DNA from: Promethearchaeota archaeon
GTDB lineage: Archaea; Asgardarchaeota; Lokiarchaeia; Sigyniarchaeales; SOKP01
DNA: 64,000 nt
Direction: 5' to 3'
Assembly: GCA_019057795.1 (NCBI GenBank)
Contig: JAHLWS010000030.1
Location: 39,524-103,523, forward strand
Positions 18,706 to 26,517 of this stretch are shown here, piece by piece; the stretch's first letter is position 1; each line of letters opens with the position of its first letter. The notes beneath the pieces are model-generated. The model had not been told where the DNA came from, did no database searches, and saw nothing but the letters and a program-made list of their open reading frames with translations. The translations under genes and the position numbers were made by a program.

Positions 18706-19899
18706 GTGGAAAAACCTGCAATTGAAGGAGGAAAAAGACTAAGGGAAGAATTTCTTCCGTATGGAACTCAGTGGCTTGATGAGAATGAAATTAATGAAGT
18801 AGTTGATTCTTTGAAATCAAGCTGGATTACAACTGGACCAAAAATGACCCAATTTGAAGAGGACTTTAAAAAATTTAAAGAAGCTAAATATGCAATCGCT
18901 GTGAATTCTGGAACTGCCGCTTTACATATTTCAACTTCAAGCATCGATATAAATCCGGGAGATGAAGTAATTACTACTCCACTAACATTTGTAGCATCAG
19001 CAAATTGTGTCGTTTATAGAGGGGGCACACCTGTCTTTGCTGACATTAAAAAAGATACTTATAATATAGACCCTAATGAAATTAAGAAAAAAATCACATC
19101 TAAAACAAAAGCAATTATTCCAGTTCATTTTACTGGTCAGCCATGTGATATGGATGAGATTTTGGAAATTGCTGAAGAACATGAGTTATATGTCATTGAA
19201 GATGCCGCTCACGCTATAGACGCAGAATACAAGGGAAGAAAAATTGGCACTCTTGGTGATTTAACGATATTCAGTTTTCATCCAGTAAAAAATATTACTA
19301 CTGCTGAGGGGGGAATGGTTACTACAAATGATGACGATTTTTACGAGAAATTGTTAATGTTTAGAACTCATGGAATATCAAAAGATGCCCAAAAGAGATT
19401 CGGAAAATCTGGAGGCTATTATTATGATATGCAATATTTAGGTTATAGATATAATTTAAGCGAACTTCATGCTGCGCTTGGGATTTGTCAATTAAAAAAA
19501 TTAAAATCGTTTCAAAAACGAAGAAGGGAAATCGTAGAGATATATAATAAAGAACTTCAAGATTTTGATGAAATTATTATCCCATATAAGAAAGATAATG
19601 TAAAACATTCATGGCATTTATATATTATCCAATTAGAAATTGAAAAATTAAGAGTAGACAGAGATTATATCTTTAAAGCTTTAAGAGAAGAGAATATAGG
19701 TGTAAATGTCCATTATATTCCTGTGCATTATCATTCCTACTATCAAAATAAATTTGGTTTAAAAAAAGGTATATTACCAAATGTGGAATGGTTGTTTCCA
19801 AGAATATTAACAATTCCTTTATTTCCAAAAATGACCAATGATGATGTGTATGATGTTATTAATGCATTGGATAAGGTTATTACATATTATAGAAAATAA
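18706..19899 (+). CDS. pseC: PseC-like UDP-4-amino-sugar aminotransferase (DegT family)
   Basis: 397 residues, GTG start five bases after the epimerase stop. PLP enzyme of the DegT/DnrJ/EryC1/StrS family: NSGTAALH at 67-74, TPLTFVASANCVVYRGGTPVF, D166 in IEDAAHAI, and the Schiff-base lysine K195 in SFHPVKNITTAEGG. This last motif and LPYGTQWLDENEI with SWITTGPKM near the N-terminus are close to PseC, which aminates the 4-keto product of PseB-type dehydratases using glutamate. With the CapD-like gene at 13798 and the acetyltransferase at 21426 it would give a 2,4-diacetamido-trideoxy sugar. Confidence 0.85.
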   Translation: MEKPAIEGGKRLREEFLPYGTQWLDENEINEVVDSLKSSWITTGPKMTQFEEDFKKFKEAKYAIAVNSGTAALHISTSSIDINPGDEVITTPLTFVASANCVVYRGGTPVFADIKKDTYNIDPNEIKKKITSKTKAIIPVHFTGQPCDMDEILEIAEEHELYVIEDAAHAIDAEYKGRKIGTLGDLTIFSFHPVKNITTAEGGMVTTNDDDFYEKLLMFRTHGISKDAQKRFGKSGGYYYDMQYLGYRYNLSELHAALGICQLKKLKSFQKRRREIVEIYNKELQDFDEIIIPYKKDNVKHSWHLYIIQLEIEKLRVDRDYIFKALREENIGVNVHYIPVHYHSYYQNKFGLKKGILPNVEWLFPRILTIPLFPKMTNDDVYDVINALDKVITYYRK

Positions 19900-19926
19900 A
19901 ATTTATTAAAAGAAATTAGATTACTA

Positions 19927-19935
19927 TTTATAAAA
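19927..19935 (+). promoter_or_regulatory. Putative archaeal TATA box
   Basis: TTTATAAAA is centred 32 bases before the ATG at 19963, giving a predicted transcript with a very short leader. It lies in the 63-base gap after the aminotransferase, so this radical SAM gene may have its own promoter. Confidence 0.35.
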
Positions 19936-19962
19936 TTCAATTTAAAAAAAAATAATTTTAAG

Positions 19963-21411
19963 ATGAAGGTTTGCCTAATTAATCCACCCTTAAATATGGG
20001 TAGTAGAGCGTGGTATCCTATTGGAATCGGATATATCGCAGCTTATTTACTTAAAGATGGATTTGAAGTTGAAATCATCGATTGTATAGGAGATAATTTA
20101 TCCCGAGTAGAATTTAAAAAACGACTCGTTAATTGCAAAGCTGATGCGTATGGAATAGGGGGATTGATTATGGCGTTTAATAATGTTTTAGAAATTGCTA
20201 ATATGGTTAAAGAAACTTATCCAGATGCAATTATCTTTGCTGGAAACACAGTGGCATCTACAATCCCTGAGATATTGCTTTCTAATTCACCCATTCAAGT
20301 GGCGGTTATGTGGGAGGGGGAATATACAACAGTAAATCTAATGAATGCCTTAAAAGATGAAATATCTCTTAAAACTGTAAAGGGAATTATATTTAAAGAT
20401 AAAGACGGTAATATTATAAAAACACTAGAGCAAACAATTATTAAAGATTTGGATGAATTACCCTTTCCTGCATGGGATTTAATTCCAATGAAAAATTATA
20501 TGGAGAATATTAATTATAATTATCCCATTTCTTCAGTTCGAGGATGTCCCTATAATTGTACTTTTTGTTGTAAAACATTTCTTTTAAATAAAGTAAGAGC
20601 AAGATCTCCGCAACATATAATTAATGAAATAATTGAGGCAAAAAAGAGATTTAATATCAAAAAATTCTGTTTTTTTGATGATTTGTTTATCTATAATAGA
20701 AACAGAGTTATGGAATTTTGTGACTTAAAAATTAATACGCCTGAGATTAAAGAGATTCCATGGGAATGCTCTGCACGGGTTAATTTGATAACAGAAAAAA
20801 TGGTTAAAAAAATGGTTGAGGCAAAATGTGTTTGGATTGGATGTGGGTTTGAATCAGCTGATCAAGATGTTTTAAATTGCTACAATAAAGCAATTAAAGT
20901 AGATCAAATGCAAAATGCTATAAATATAATGAAAAAATACAATATTGAGGTATCTAAGGGGGGAACATTCATGATAGGTGCTCCAAATGAGACATTAAAG
21001 TCGATTAAAAAATCAGTGAAGTTTGCAAAGAAAAATAAGATTAAGTATTTACCTCATTTTACGACGCCTTATCCTGGAACAGCACTCTATAATTCGGCTA
21101 GGGAAAAAGGTTTAATCAAAGATGAATTAAAATTTGTAAAAAAAATTGCTAAGATTGGCAATACTAATTTTTTAACAATTAATTTAACAGAAGCTTTTAC
21201 AGACGAAGAATTAATTAGAATTAAAGAGAAAATGACATATTTGCCAACGGTTAAATTATATGTTTCTTTCTCTAGATTACTAAAAAGGATCCCATTCCTA
21301 ATCAAAAAAGCGATTTTAAAAGGTCCGCATCAAGCGTTGCTTTCCCTTAAAGGAATGTATCGATATAAACCAAATCTGAATCTTGAAAAATATTCTAATG
21401 AATGGTTTTAA
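19963..21411 (+). CDS. B12-binding-type radical SAM protein
   Basis: 482 residues. N-terminal Rossmann domain (VCLINPPLNMGSRAWYPIG, then EVEIIDCIG), a linker with DLDELPFPAWDL, and the radical SAM core with C195xxxC199xxC202 in VRGCPYNCTFC. CGFESADQDVLN and FMIGAPNET are the usual barrel motifs of the class with a B12-binding domain. It is a different subfamily from the 15968 protein, judged by low similarity outside these motifs. The C-terminal 80 residues are basic. Function unassigned; modification of a sugar or lipid of the glycan is a guess from context. Confidence 0.8.
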   Translation: MKVCLINPPLNMGSRAWYPIGIGYIAAYLLKDGFEVEIIDCIGDNLSRVEFKKRLVNCKADAYGIGGLIMAFNNVLEIANMVKETYPDAIIFAGNTVASTIPEILLSNSPIQVAVMWEGEYTTVNLMNALKDEISLKTVKGIIFKDKDGNIIKTLEQTIIKDLDELPFPAWDLIPMKNYMENINYNYPISSVRGCPYNCTFCCKTFLLNKVRARSPQHIINEIIEAKKRFNIKKFCFFDDLFIYNRNRVMEFCDLKINTPEIKEIPWECSARVNLITEKMVKKMVEAKCVWIGCGFESADQDVLNCYNKAIKVDQMQNAINIMKKYNIEVSKGGTFMIGAPNETLKSIKKSVKFAKKNKIKYLPHFTTPYPGTALYNSAREKGLIKDELKFVKKIAKIGNTNFLTINLTEAFTDEELIRIKEKMTYLPTVKLYVSFSRLLKRIPFLIKKAILKGPHQALLSLKGMYRYKPNLNLEKYSNEWF

Positions 21412-21425
21412 ATTTATATTGTCTT

Positions 21426-21900
21426 CTAATACTTTAATTCTTTAACATATTTGATATGTCTTTTTTCAAATTTGTTTTTCTCAAAAAATTTCTGGCTTTT
21501 TATATTTTTTATATCTGTTAAAGCTATTATTCTATATATCCCTTTTTGTCTCATTTCTTTTTCAAATAATTTGTATGCAACTGATCCAATTCCTTTGGTT
21601 TGTAATTTTTTAGATAATGCGATACTAATTTCATTTTGCTCCTTTGATTCTGTTCTGAATTTAGTTAATCTAATAAAACCACATATTTCTGTCTTATATA
21701 ATACGATAAATATATATTCTTTGTCAAATACTTTTTCCCACCATTTATTGTGTTGCTCAAATGTAATTTCTTCTGTAGTTAGAAAATTATAGCCAATATT
21801 TTCGTTAAAAATACGCCAAACTTCTTTTTTATGGCGATTATTATCTTTTTCAGCAGGAAAAATCTTAATCTTTTTATAATCTAAACTTAAATTTTTTCAC
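21426..21900 (-). pseudogene. PseH-like GNAT acetyltransferase with an apparent frameshift
   Basis: The minus-strand frame encodes about 155 residues: EVWRIFNENIGYNFLT, FEQHNKWWEKVF, YKTEICGFIRL, EISIALSKKLQTKGIGSVAY (acetyl-CoA loop) and FFEKNKFEKR, the layout of PseH-like sugar-nucleotide N-acetyltransferases. It has no ATG, GTG or TTG before the conserved region. A GTG at 21900, preceded by GAGG, is in another frame, and removing one A from the AAAAAA run just after it restores a perfect N-terminus (VKNLSLDYKKIKIF). Last gene of the operon that starts at 26329, 17 bases after its neighbour. Either a real one-base insertion or a homopolymer error; if an error, the gene is functional. Confidence 0.75.
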
Positions 21901-21917
21901 CTCACTATTTAAAAATT

Positions 21918-22691
21918 TTAAGAATTTATAAAAAACCTTATATTTTTCAAGTCATCTTCAATATATTTTTTATAATTTCGAGGAGTTTCGAAAGTTAAAT
22001 TTACAACAGATCCAAATTTGAATAAAATTTTCTTTATTTTTGACAAGGGATATTTCGATTTATCTAGTGAAAGATGCTCATCAGTCTCAATGTTTAAATT
22101 TCCTCCAGAAATATGAAAAATAATTGGTTTCTTAAATGTAAGAAAATTTTTTATAAAATTTAGATACTCAACATTAAGAGAAATTGCAGCTTTAATAGCA
22201 TGATTTATGTCAAAACAAAATTCTAATTCATTAATACATTTAAAGTAATTTCTTAAATTCCTAACATCATATCCCAATAAATCTCCACCTAAAAGAGATT
22301 TCAACGGCATATTTTCAATTGCTAAAGGTTTTAGATTTAATTGTTTAATATTTGAAATTGATAAGTTAACATCTCCAGATTCGGGGTGAATAATATAACA
22401 TATTGGCTTTAACTTAATTATTACATTCTCAAATTGATTTATTTTTTGTATAAATCTTAAATTATTGTTTTGCCAATTGATATTCCCAAAATCTATCCTA
22501 TTATTGGAATTAGGAAGATGTATCACATATGGTATTTTTAAGTTTTTAATGGAGTTTAAGTCTTCTTCGTTAAAATCGGGTAAAAGTATAATTTCTATAA
22601 AATCTATAAGATCACGATTAGCGTATATTTCATCTAGAAAATTAAAATTTCTAATGGAAATTTTAATCCCTAAATTAATATTTTTATACAT
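21918..22691 (-). CDS. TIM-barrel sugar-isomerase/endonuclease-like protein
   Basis: 257 residues. Likely a xylose-isomerase-like (AP endonuclease family 2) barrel: YIIHPESGD at about 99-107, LAIENMPLKS around 125-134, FCFDINHAIKAA near 155-166, IIFHISGGN and DEHLSLDKSKY. These supply the His/Glu/Asp metal ligands expected for the fold. It is three bases downstream of the NeuB/PseI-like gene, so it almost certainly works in the same nonulosonic acid pathway, but no characterised pathway uses such an enzyme to my knowledge. Isomerisation or hydrolysis of a sugar intermediate is inference. Confidence 0.7.
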   Translation of the reverse strand: MYKNINLGIKISIRNFNFLDEIYANRDLIDFIEIILLPDFNEEDLNSIKNLKIPYVIHLPNSNNRIDFGNINWQNNNLRFIQKINQFENVIIKLKPICYIIHPESGDVNLSISNIKQLNLKPLAIENMPLKSLLGGDLLGYDVRNLRNYFKCINELEFCFDINHAIKAAISLNVEYLNFIKNFLTFKKPIIFHISGGNLNIETDEHLSLDKSKYPLSKIKKILFKFGSVVNLTFETPRNYKKYIEDDLKNIRFFINS

Positions 22692-22694
22692 ATC

Positions 22695-23738
22695 CTAAAT
22701 CAAATCCCATGTAATTATTTCATCTTCATCAATTTCTTTTTTAGCAGTTCTTCCGATAATTATTTTTAAAAATTTTGGAGCAATCCCATATCCTGGTCTT
22801 TTTATTATAATATCAGATATTTCAATTATTTTCCCTTTTGGGATTCTTTTTCTTGCGATTATGCTTCTCCTCGCTAGTTTATACAAATTTTCCTCTGATT
22901 TTGGCATATATTTTACGAGACTTCCTAAACTTGCTTCAGTTTCCCGAATATTTTTTATCATATGTTTTAATTCTTCTGGTTCTAAAGCAAATTTGTGATC
23001 TGGTCCTTTTAAATTTCTATTAATAGTAAAATGTTTTTCAATGATTGATGCTCCTAGTGCGACACATACAGCTGGAATAGTAATACTCATCGTATGATCA
23101 GAATAACCAACAGGTACTTGGAAGGCAGTTTTTAAAGTTTTTATTGCTCTTAAATTTAGATCTTCAAAGGGAGGTGGATAATTAATAGCACAGTGTAATA
23201 AAGCGATTGGAACATCCCCAATTTCTCTAATTGCGTTAATTGCATCTTCAATATCGCCTAAACTTGCCATACCTGTAGATAATATTATTGGTTTTCTTGT
23301 TTTAGCAATTTCTCTTAAAAAAGGTAAATCTACAATTTCAAATGAGGCAATTTTATATGCTGGTATATTTAATTCTTCTAATTCTTCTACTGCTTTATAA
23401 TCATAAGGTGTAGATAAGAATATTAGATTATGAGATTTTGAATAATCCGCAAGCTCAGCTTGCCATTCTCTAGGAATTTCAATATCTTTAATCAATTGCC
23501 ATATAGATTTTTGTTTCAATTTTCCTTCGAGATAATCAGGATTAGGAGTCTTTTTTGAATATAAGGTTTCTGCGGAATAAGTCTGAAATTTTATTGCATC
23601 AGCCTCGGCTTCTGCTGCAATTTCAATAAGTTTCTTAGCTTGATTTAAATCTCGATTATGATTCGAACCAGCTTCAGCAATTACAAAAACGGGGGCATTT
23701 TCCCCTACTTTTCGATTTCCTATTAAAAAAAACTTCAT
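22695..23738 (-). CDS. NeuB/PseI/SpsE-type nonulosonic acid synthase
   Basis: About 347 residues from the ATG at 23738; a GTG at 23753 could add five. Condenses PEP with a six-carbon aminosugar to a nine-carbon acid. TIM barrel motifs: FVIAEAGSNHN, DAIKFQTYS, FLSTPYD, PAYKIASFE (the ASFE form is PseI-like), STGMAS, VGYSDHT and EKHFTINR. The C-terminal SAF/antifreeze-like domain begins near 285 (ARRSIIARKRIPKG, then RPGYGIAP). It sits between an SpsF gene and the TIM-barrel gene. Product could be a pseudaminic, legionaminic or new nonulosonic acid. Confidence 0.88.
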   Translation of the reverse strand: MKFFLIGNRKVGENAPVFVIAEAGSNHNRDLNQAKKLIEIAAEAEADAIKFQTYSAETLYSKKTPNPDYLEGKLKQKSIWQLIKDIEIPREWQAELADYSKSHNLIFLSTPYDYKAVEELEELNIPAYKIASFEIVDLPFLREIAKTRKPIILSTGMASLGDIEDAINAIREIGDVPIALLHCAINYPPPFEDLNLRAIKTLKTAFQVPVGYSDHTMSITIPAVCVALGASIIEKHFTINRNLKGPDHKFALEPEELKHMIKNIRETEASLGSLVKYMPKSEENLYKLARRSIIARKRIPKGKIIEISDIIIKRPGYGIAPKFLKIIIGRTAKKEIDEDEIITWDLI

Positions 23739-23798
23739 TTGATTTTCCCTCACAATTAAAAATAATTTTTGAAATTAAAATTTAAGTTCATCGTTTTG

Positions 23799-24572
23799 CT
23801 AATTTTTTAATAAAAATTTTTTATCTTCTTTTAATGATTTTAAATAACCTTCATTTCGTTCATATTGAGCATTAATTTTTAATAAATCTGGATTTTCTTT
23901 TAAAAAAATCAATATATCTTCCATGTTAAAATCATTCCACCTGTTGTGAAATTGTTCAATCAATTTTGAAATCAAAATAAAATCTTCTGGTGTATCAACT
24001 GTTAAACGAAATTTTGAAAGATCTTCTTTGTTTTCATAATTTTTTAACATAAATCTATTAGAATTTTTCCATATATATGGAGTGACATGTTCTCTTTCAG
24101 ATAAAAATTTAGCTTCTTTCCATGCAGTTTCTAGAACCTTAAAGGAAAAAATTTCTACATCAAATCCATCGGGGTAAGTTGGAGGATGAACATTTGTTAC
24201 ATAATCATAATTTCCATTTAAAAATATATCTAATCCTCGATCAATAATTGCTGGATCTATTAGTGGACAATCACTGGTGATTCTAACGATGATTTCTCCT
24301 TTAAAATATTTGCTGGTTTGATAAAACCGGTCAAGAACATCATCTTCGCTTCCAGCAAAATAATCTAAATTCAGGTTTTTGGCAAAATGTATTATTGGTT
24401 GATTAGATTTAGAAGTAGCGGTTGCAATTATCAATTTATTCGGCGTCTTGACTAGTTGTAATCTTTTTATAACATACCACAGTAATGGCTTTTCAAAGAT
24501 TTTAAGCATTACTTTTCCAGGTAACCGTGTGGATGCATAGCGTGCTTGACTAATAATTAAAATATTTTCCAT
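23799..24572 (-). CDS. SpsF-type cytidylyltransferase
   Basis: About 257 residues from the ATG at 24572 (MENILIISQARYASTRLPGK); an upstream ATG at 24626 adds 18 residues not conserved in the family. CMP-sugar-synthetase fold: ARYASTRLPGKVM loop, IIATATSKSNQ, RITSDCPLIDP (metal-binding) and PPTYPDGFDVEIFS. The C-terminal part (REHVTPYIWKN and FRLTVDTPEDF) is characteristic of SpsF of the spore-coat polysaccharide type. Probably activates the acid made by the neighbouring synthase as a CMP-sugar. It sits 14 bases (or 68 from the chosen start) after the aldo/keto reductase. Confidence 0.85.
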   Translation of the reverse strand: MENILIISQARYASTRLPGKVMLKIFEKPLLWYVIKRLQLVKTPNKLIIATATSKSNQPIIHFAKNLNLDYFAGSEDDVLDRFYQTSKYFKGEIIVRITSDCPLIDPAIIDRGLDIFLNGNYDYVTNVHPPTYPDGFDVEIFSFKVLETAWKEAKFLSEREHVTPYIWKNSNRFMLKNYENKEDLSKFRLTVDTPEDFILISKLIEQFHNRWNDFNMEDILIFLKENPDLLKINAQYERNEGYLKSLKEDKKFLLKN

Positions 24573-24640
24573 ATAGCTCCAAACCAGTTTAAACAGATTG
24601 TCATATTTTAATAATAAATATTCCATTAAAACTTTTGAAT

Positions 24641-25558
24641 TTATTTATTCCATAATGATGGATTTATAATTTTATCAGATTGATCAGAGAATTCTTCAAT
24701 AATAATTTTAGATAATTCTGAAGATAAGGGTTTTTCATCTAAATATTTTAAGTTATTTGCTAATTGGTTAATATTTTCTGCACCAATCACCAGACTAGTA
24801 ATTTCTGGTAAGTCTCTAACATATAAAAAAGCTAATTTAGCAATATCAATACTATATTCTTTTGCTAAATCTCTTAATTTTATTAATGGTTGCTTTGTAA
24901 TTTTTAGATAATCTGGTAATTTTTCTGGTGATAAGAAAAAAAGACCTTGCAGATATATACTTCTTGCAAATATTGAGTAGCCGTACTTATTAAGCTTCTT
25001 TAATAAACCAGATTTAATTAATCGTTGGTCAAAAATATTAAGAGGTAATTGAATAACATCAATCTCCCTAAATTTCAAGGTTTCTTTAACTTCTTTTAAA
25101 TTATATGTTGAAATACCTATTTGTTTAATTAAACCTTCTTTTTTTATTTGATTTAAACATTTAATAACAAGCCCATCTTTTATATATATATCGGGAGCGT
25201 GATGTAATAAATAAATTGGTATACAATTTAATTTTAATTTATTCAATGATTTTTTTATCTTCTTTACAATGTAATTATAAAGATTATTATAAGTAAAATC
25301 TAGTTTTTTATCTACACTTGGCAATTTTGAGATGATTGTTAAGTTTTTCTTTCTTTTAATTCTAGATGATATGAAGGACCCGATGATTTCTTCACTATTT
25401 CCATATAAAGGAGATGTATCAAAAGAATTAATACCATTTTTCCACGAATAATCTAAAATATTAATCGCAATACTAAAATCCGGTTTTCCATCTACATTAG
25501 CAATTCCATATTCCATACCTAGCTGTGCTGTCCCAAGACTAATTTTTGAAATTGGCAT
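24641..25558 (-). CDS. Aldo/keto reductase
   Basis: 305 residues. LGTAQLGMEYGIAN near the start, FDTSPLYGNSEEIIGSF with catalytic D/Y (about residues 45-61), the lysine-containing strand TIISKLP, YLLHHAPD with the active-site His, QIGISTYNL, and the C-terminal SLVIGAENINQLANNL. NAD(P)H-dependent oxidoreductase of the (beta/alpha)8 AKR superfamily. AKRs are often found next to SpsF-like and PseI-like genes, where they presumably reduce or oxidise a sugar intermediate. It lies 18 bases after one SpsF gene and 14 before the other. Confidence 0.88.
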   Translation of the reverse strand: MPISKISLGTAQLGMEYGIANVDGKPDFSIAINILDYSWKNGINSFDTSPLYGNSEEIIGSFISSRIKRKKNLTIISKLPSVDKKLDFTYNNLYNYIVKKIKKSLNKLKLNCIPIYLLHHAPDIYIKDGLVIKCLNQIKKEGLIKQIGISTYNLKEVKETLKFREIDVIQLPLNIFDQRLIKSGLLKKLNKYGYSIFARSIYLQGLFFLSPEKLPDYLKITKQPLIKLRDLAKEYSIDIAKLAFLYVRDLPEITSLVIGAENINQLANNLKYLDEKPLSSELSKIIIEEFSDQSDKIINPSLWNK

Positions 25559-25576
25559 ATTTTTCTTTTAGAGTTT

Positions 25577-26329
25577 TTATATTAGGTGTTTATTGATATT
25601 CATAAGTGCAGGGTTTTCTTCAATAATTTCTATTACATCTTGTAGTGTAAAATTAATTGGTTTACCTTTTTCTTTTAAAATTTTGTAAATTTCTCTTATC
25701 ATGATTAGATCCTCTTCATAATCAATTGTTAATCTTAAATCCTTAAATACTTTGAGGTGGTTATCATTGTAAAAGAAAATTGAAAAATAATTTGGATAAT
25801 GTTGAATCAGGATTGTTACGTGTTCTTTTTCATAATTAGTTTTTGAAAGATGAAAAACACGCTTTAAAGTATTAAAGGAAAAGATCTCAATATCGAAACC
25901 AGCCGGAAAATTCGAAACTGTGTCTAAATTCATAATATAATCATATTTATTTTTTTTATAAAATTCAATCATATCATCTAATATCTCTGGGTCTACAAAT
26001 GGACAATCTGAAGTTATCCTTACAATTATATCCAAGTTGAATGTTTTTGCTGCTTCATAATACCTTTCTAAAACATTCTCTTCACTACCTATAAAACATA
26101 AAATATTATGAGTTTTTGCTACGTCTACAATTACTGAGTTTTTCTCATCAGGAGTTGTAGCTATAATTATTTTATTTACTAATTTGCTTAATTTTAATCT
26201 CTCTATTAAAAGGTCAAGGACTCTATATTTTTCATCGATTTTCATTAGAATCTTCCCAGGTAATCTTGTTGAGCCCATTCTAGCTTGAATAATTATACCT
26301 AACTTTTTTTTCGCAAACATAATTCTCAT
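25577..26329 (-). CDS. SpsF-type cytidylyltransferase
   Basis: 250 residues. IIIQARMGSTRLPGKILMKI, IIATTPDEKNS, CFIGSEENVLERYYEAAKTF, RITSDCPFVDPEIL, FPAGFDIEIFS and LRLTIDYEEDL make this the same family as the gene at 23799, from which it is clearly divergent. It is the first gene of the six-gene minus-strand operon. Two SpsF paralogues in one operon suggest either two activated products or separate catalytic roles. Met4 (MFAKKK) is an alternative start. Confidence 0.88.
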   Translation of the reverse strand: MRIMFAKKKLGIIIQARMGSTRLPGKILMKIDEKYRVLDLLIERLKLSKLVNKIIIATTPDEKNSVIVDVAKTHNILCFIGSEENVLERYYEAAKTFNLDIIVRITSDCPFVDPEILDDMIEFYKKNKYDYIMNLDTVSNFPAGFDIEIFSFNTLKRVFHLSKTNYEKEHVTILIQHYPNYFSIFFYNDNHLKVFKDLRLTIDYEEDLIMIREIYKILKEKGKPINFTLQDVIEIIEENPALMNINKHLI

Positions 26330-26506
26330 TTAGCCTTTATTTGTTTATTATTAGAATAAAAACTTATGATATCCTCCTCCATTAATAATTAATTTTATTA
26401 GAGAATAAAGTAGGGAGTAATTTCTTAGAATTATCTAAAAACTTTAATGAAATATCAAATTTTAACTCTTAAAAAGTATAAGTTTTAAAAAATTTTACGG
26501 GATTAA

Positions 26507-26512
26507 GGTGAT
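26507..26512 (+). promoter_or_regulatory. Shine-Dalgarno-like GGTGAT that decides an ATT start
   Basis: GGTGAT matches the core of the archaeal anti-Shine-Dalgarno and lies five bases before ATT at 26518. That codon opens IKVLITTCGGEKLADF, a natural N-terminal strand, and no ATG, GTG or TTG exists between the TGA at 26509 and the TTG at 26725. This supports a rare non-NTG start. Confidence 0.5.
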
Positions 26513-26517
26513 TATTA

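Noticed and set aside
21451..21792. 113-codon plus-strand reading frame
   Set aside because: It lies opposite the acetyltransferase, whose minus-strand translation shows clear GNAT motifs; the plus frame is low-complexity and Phe/Ile-rich.
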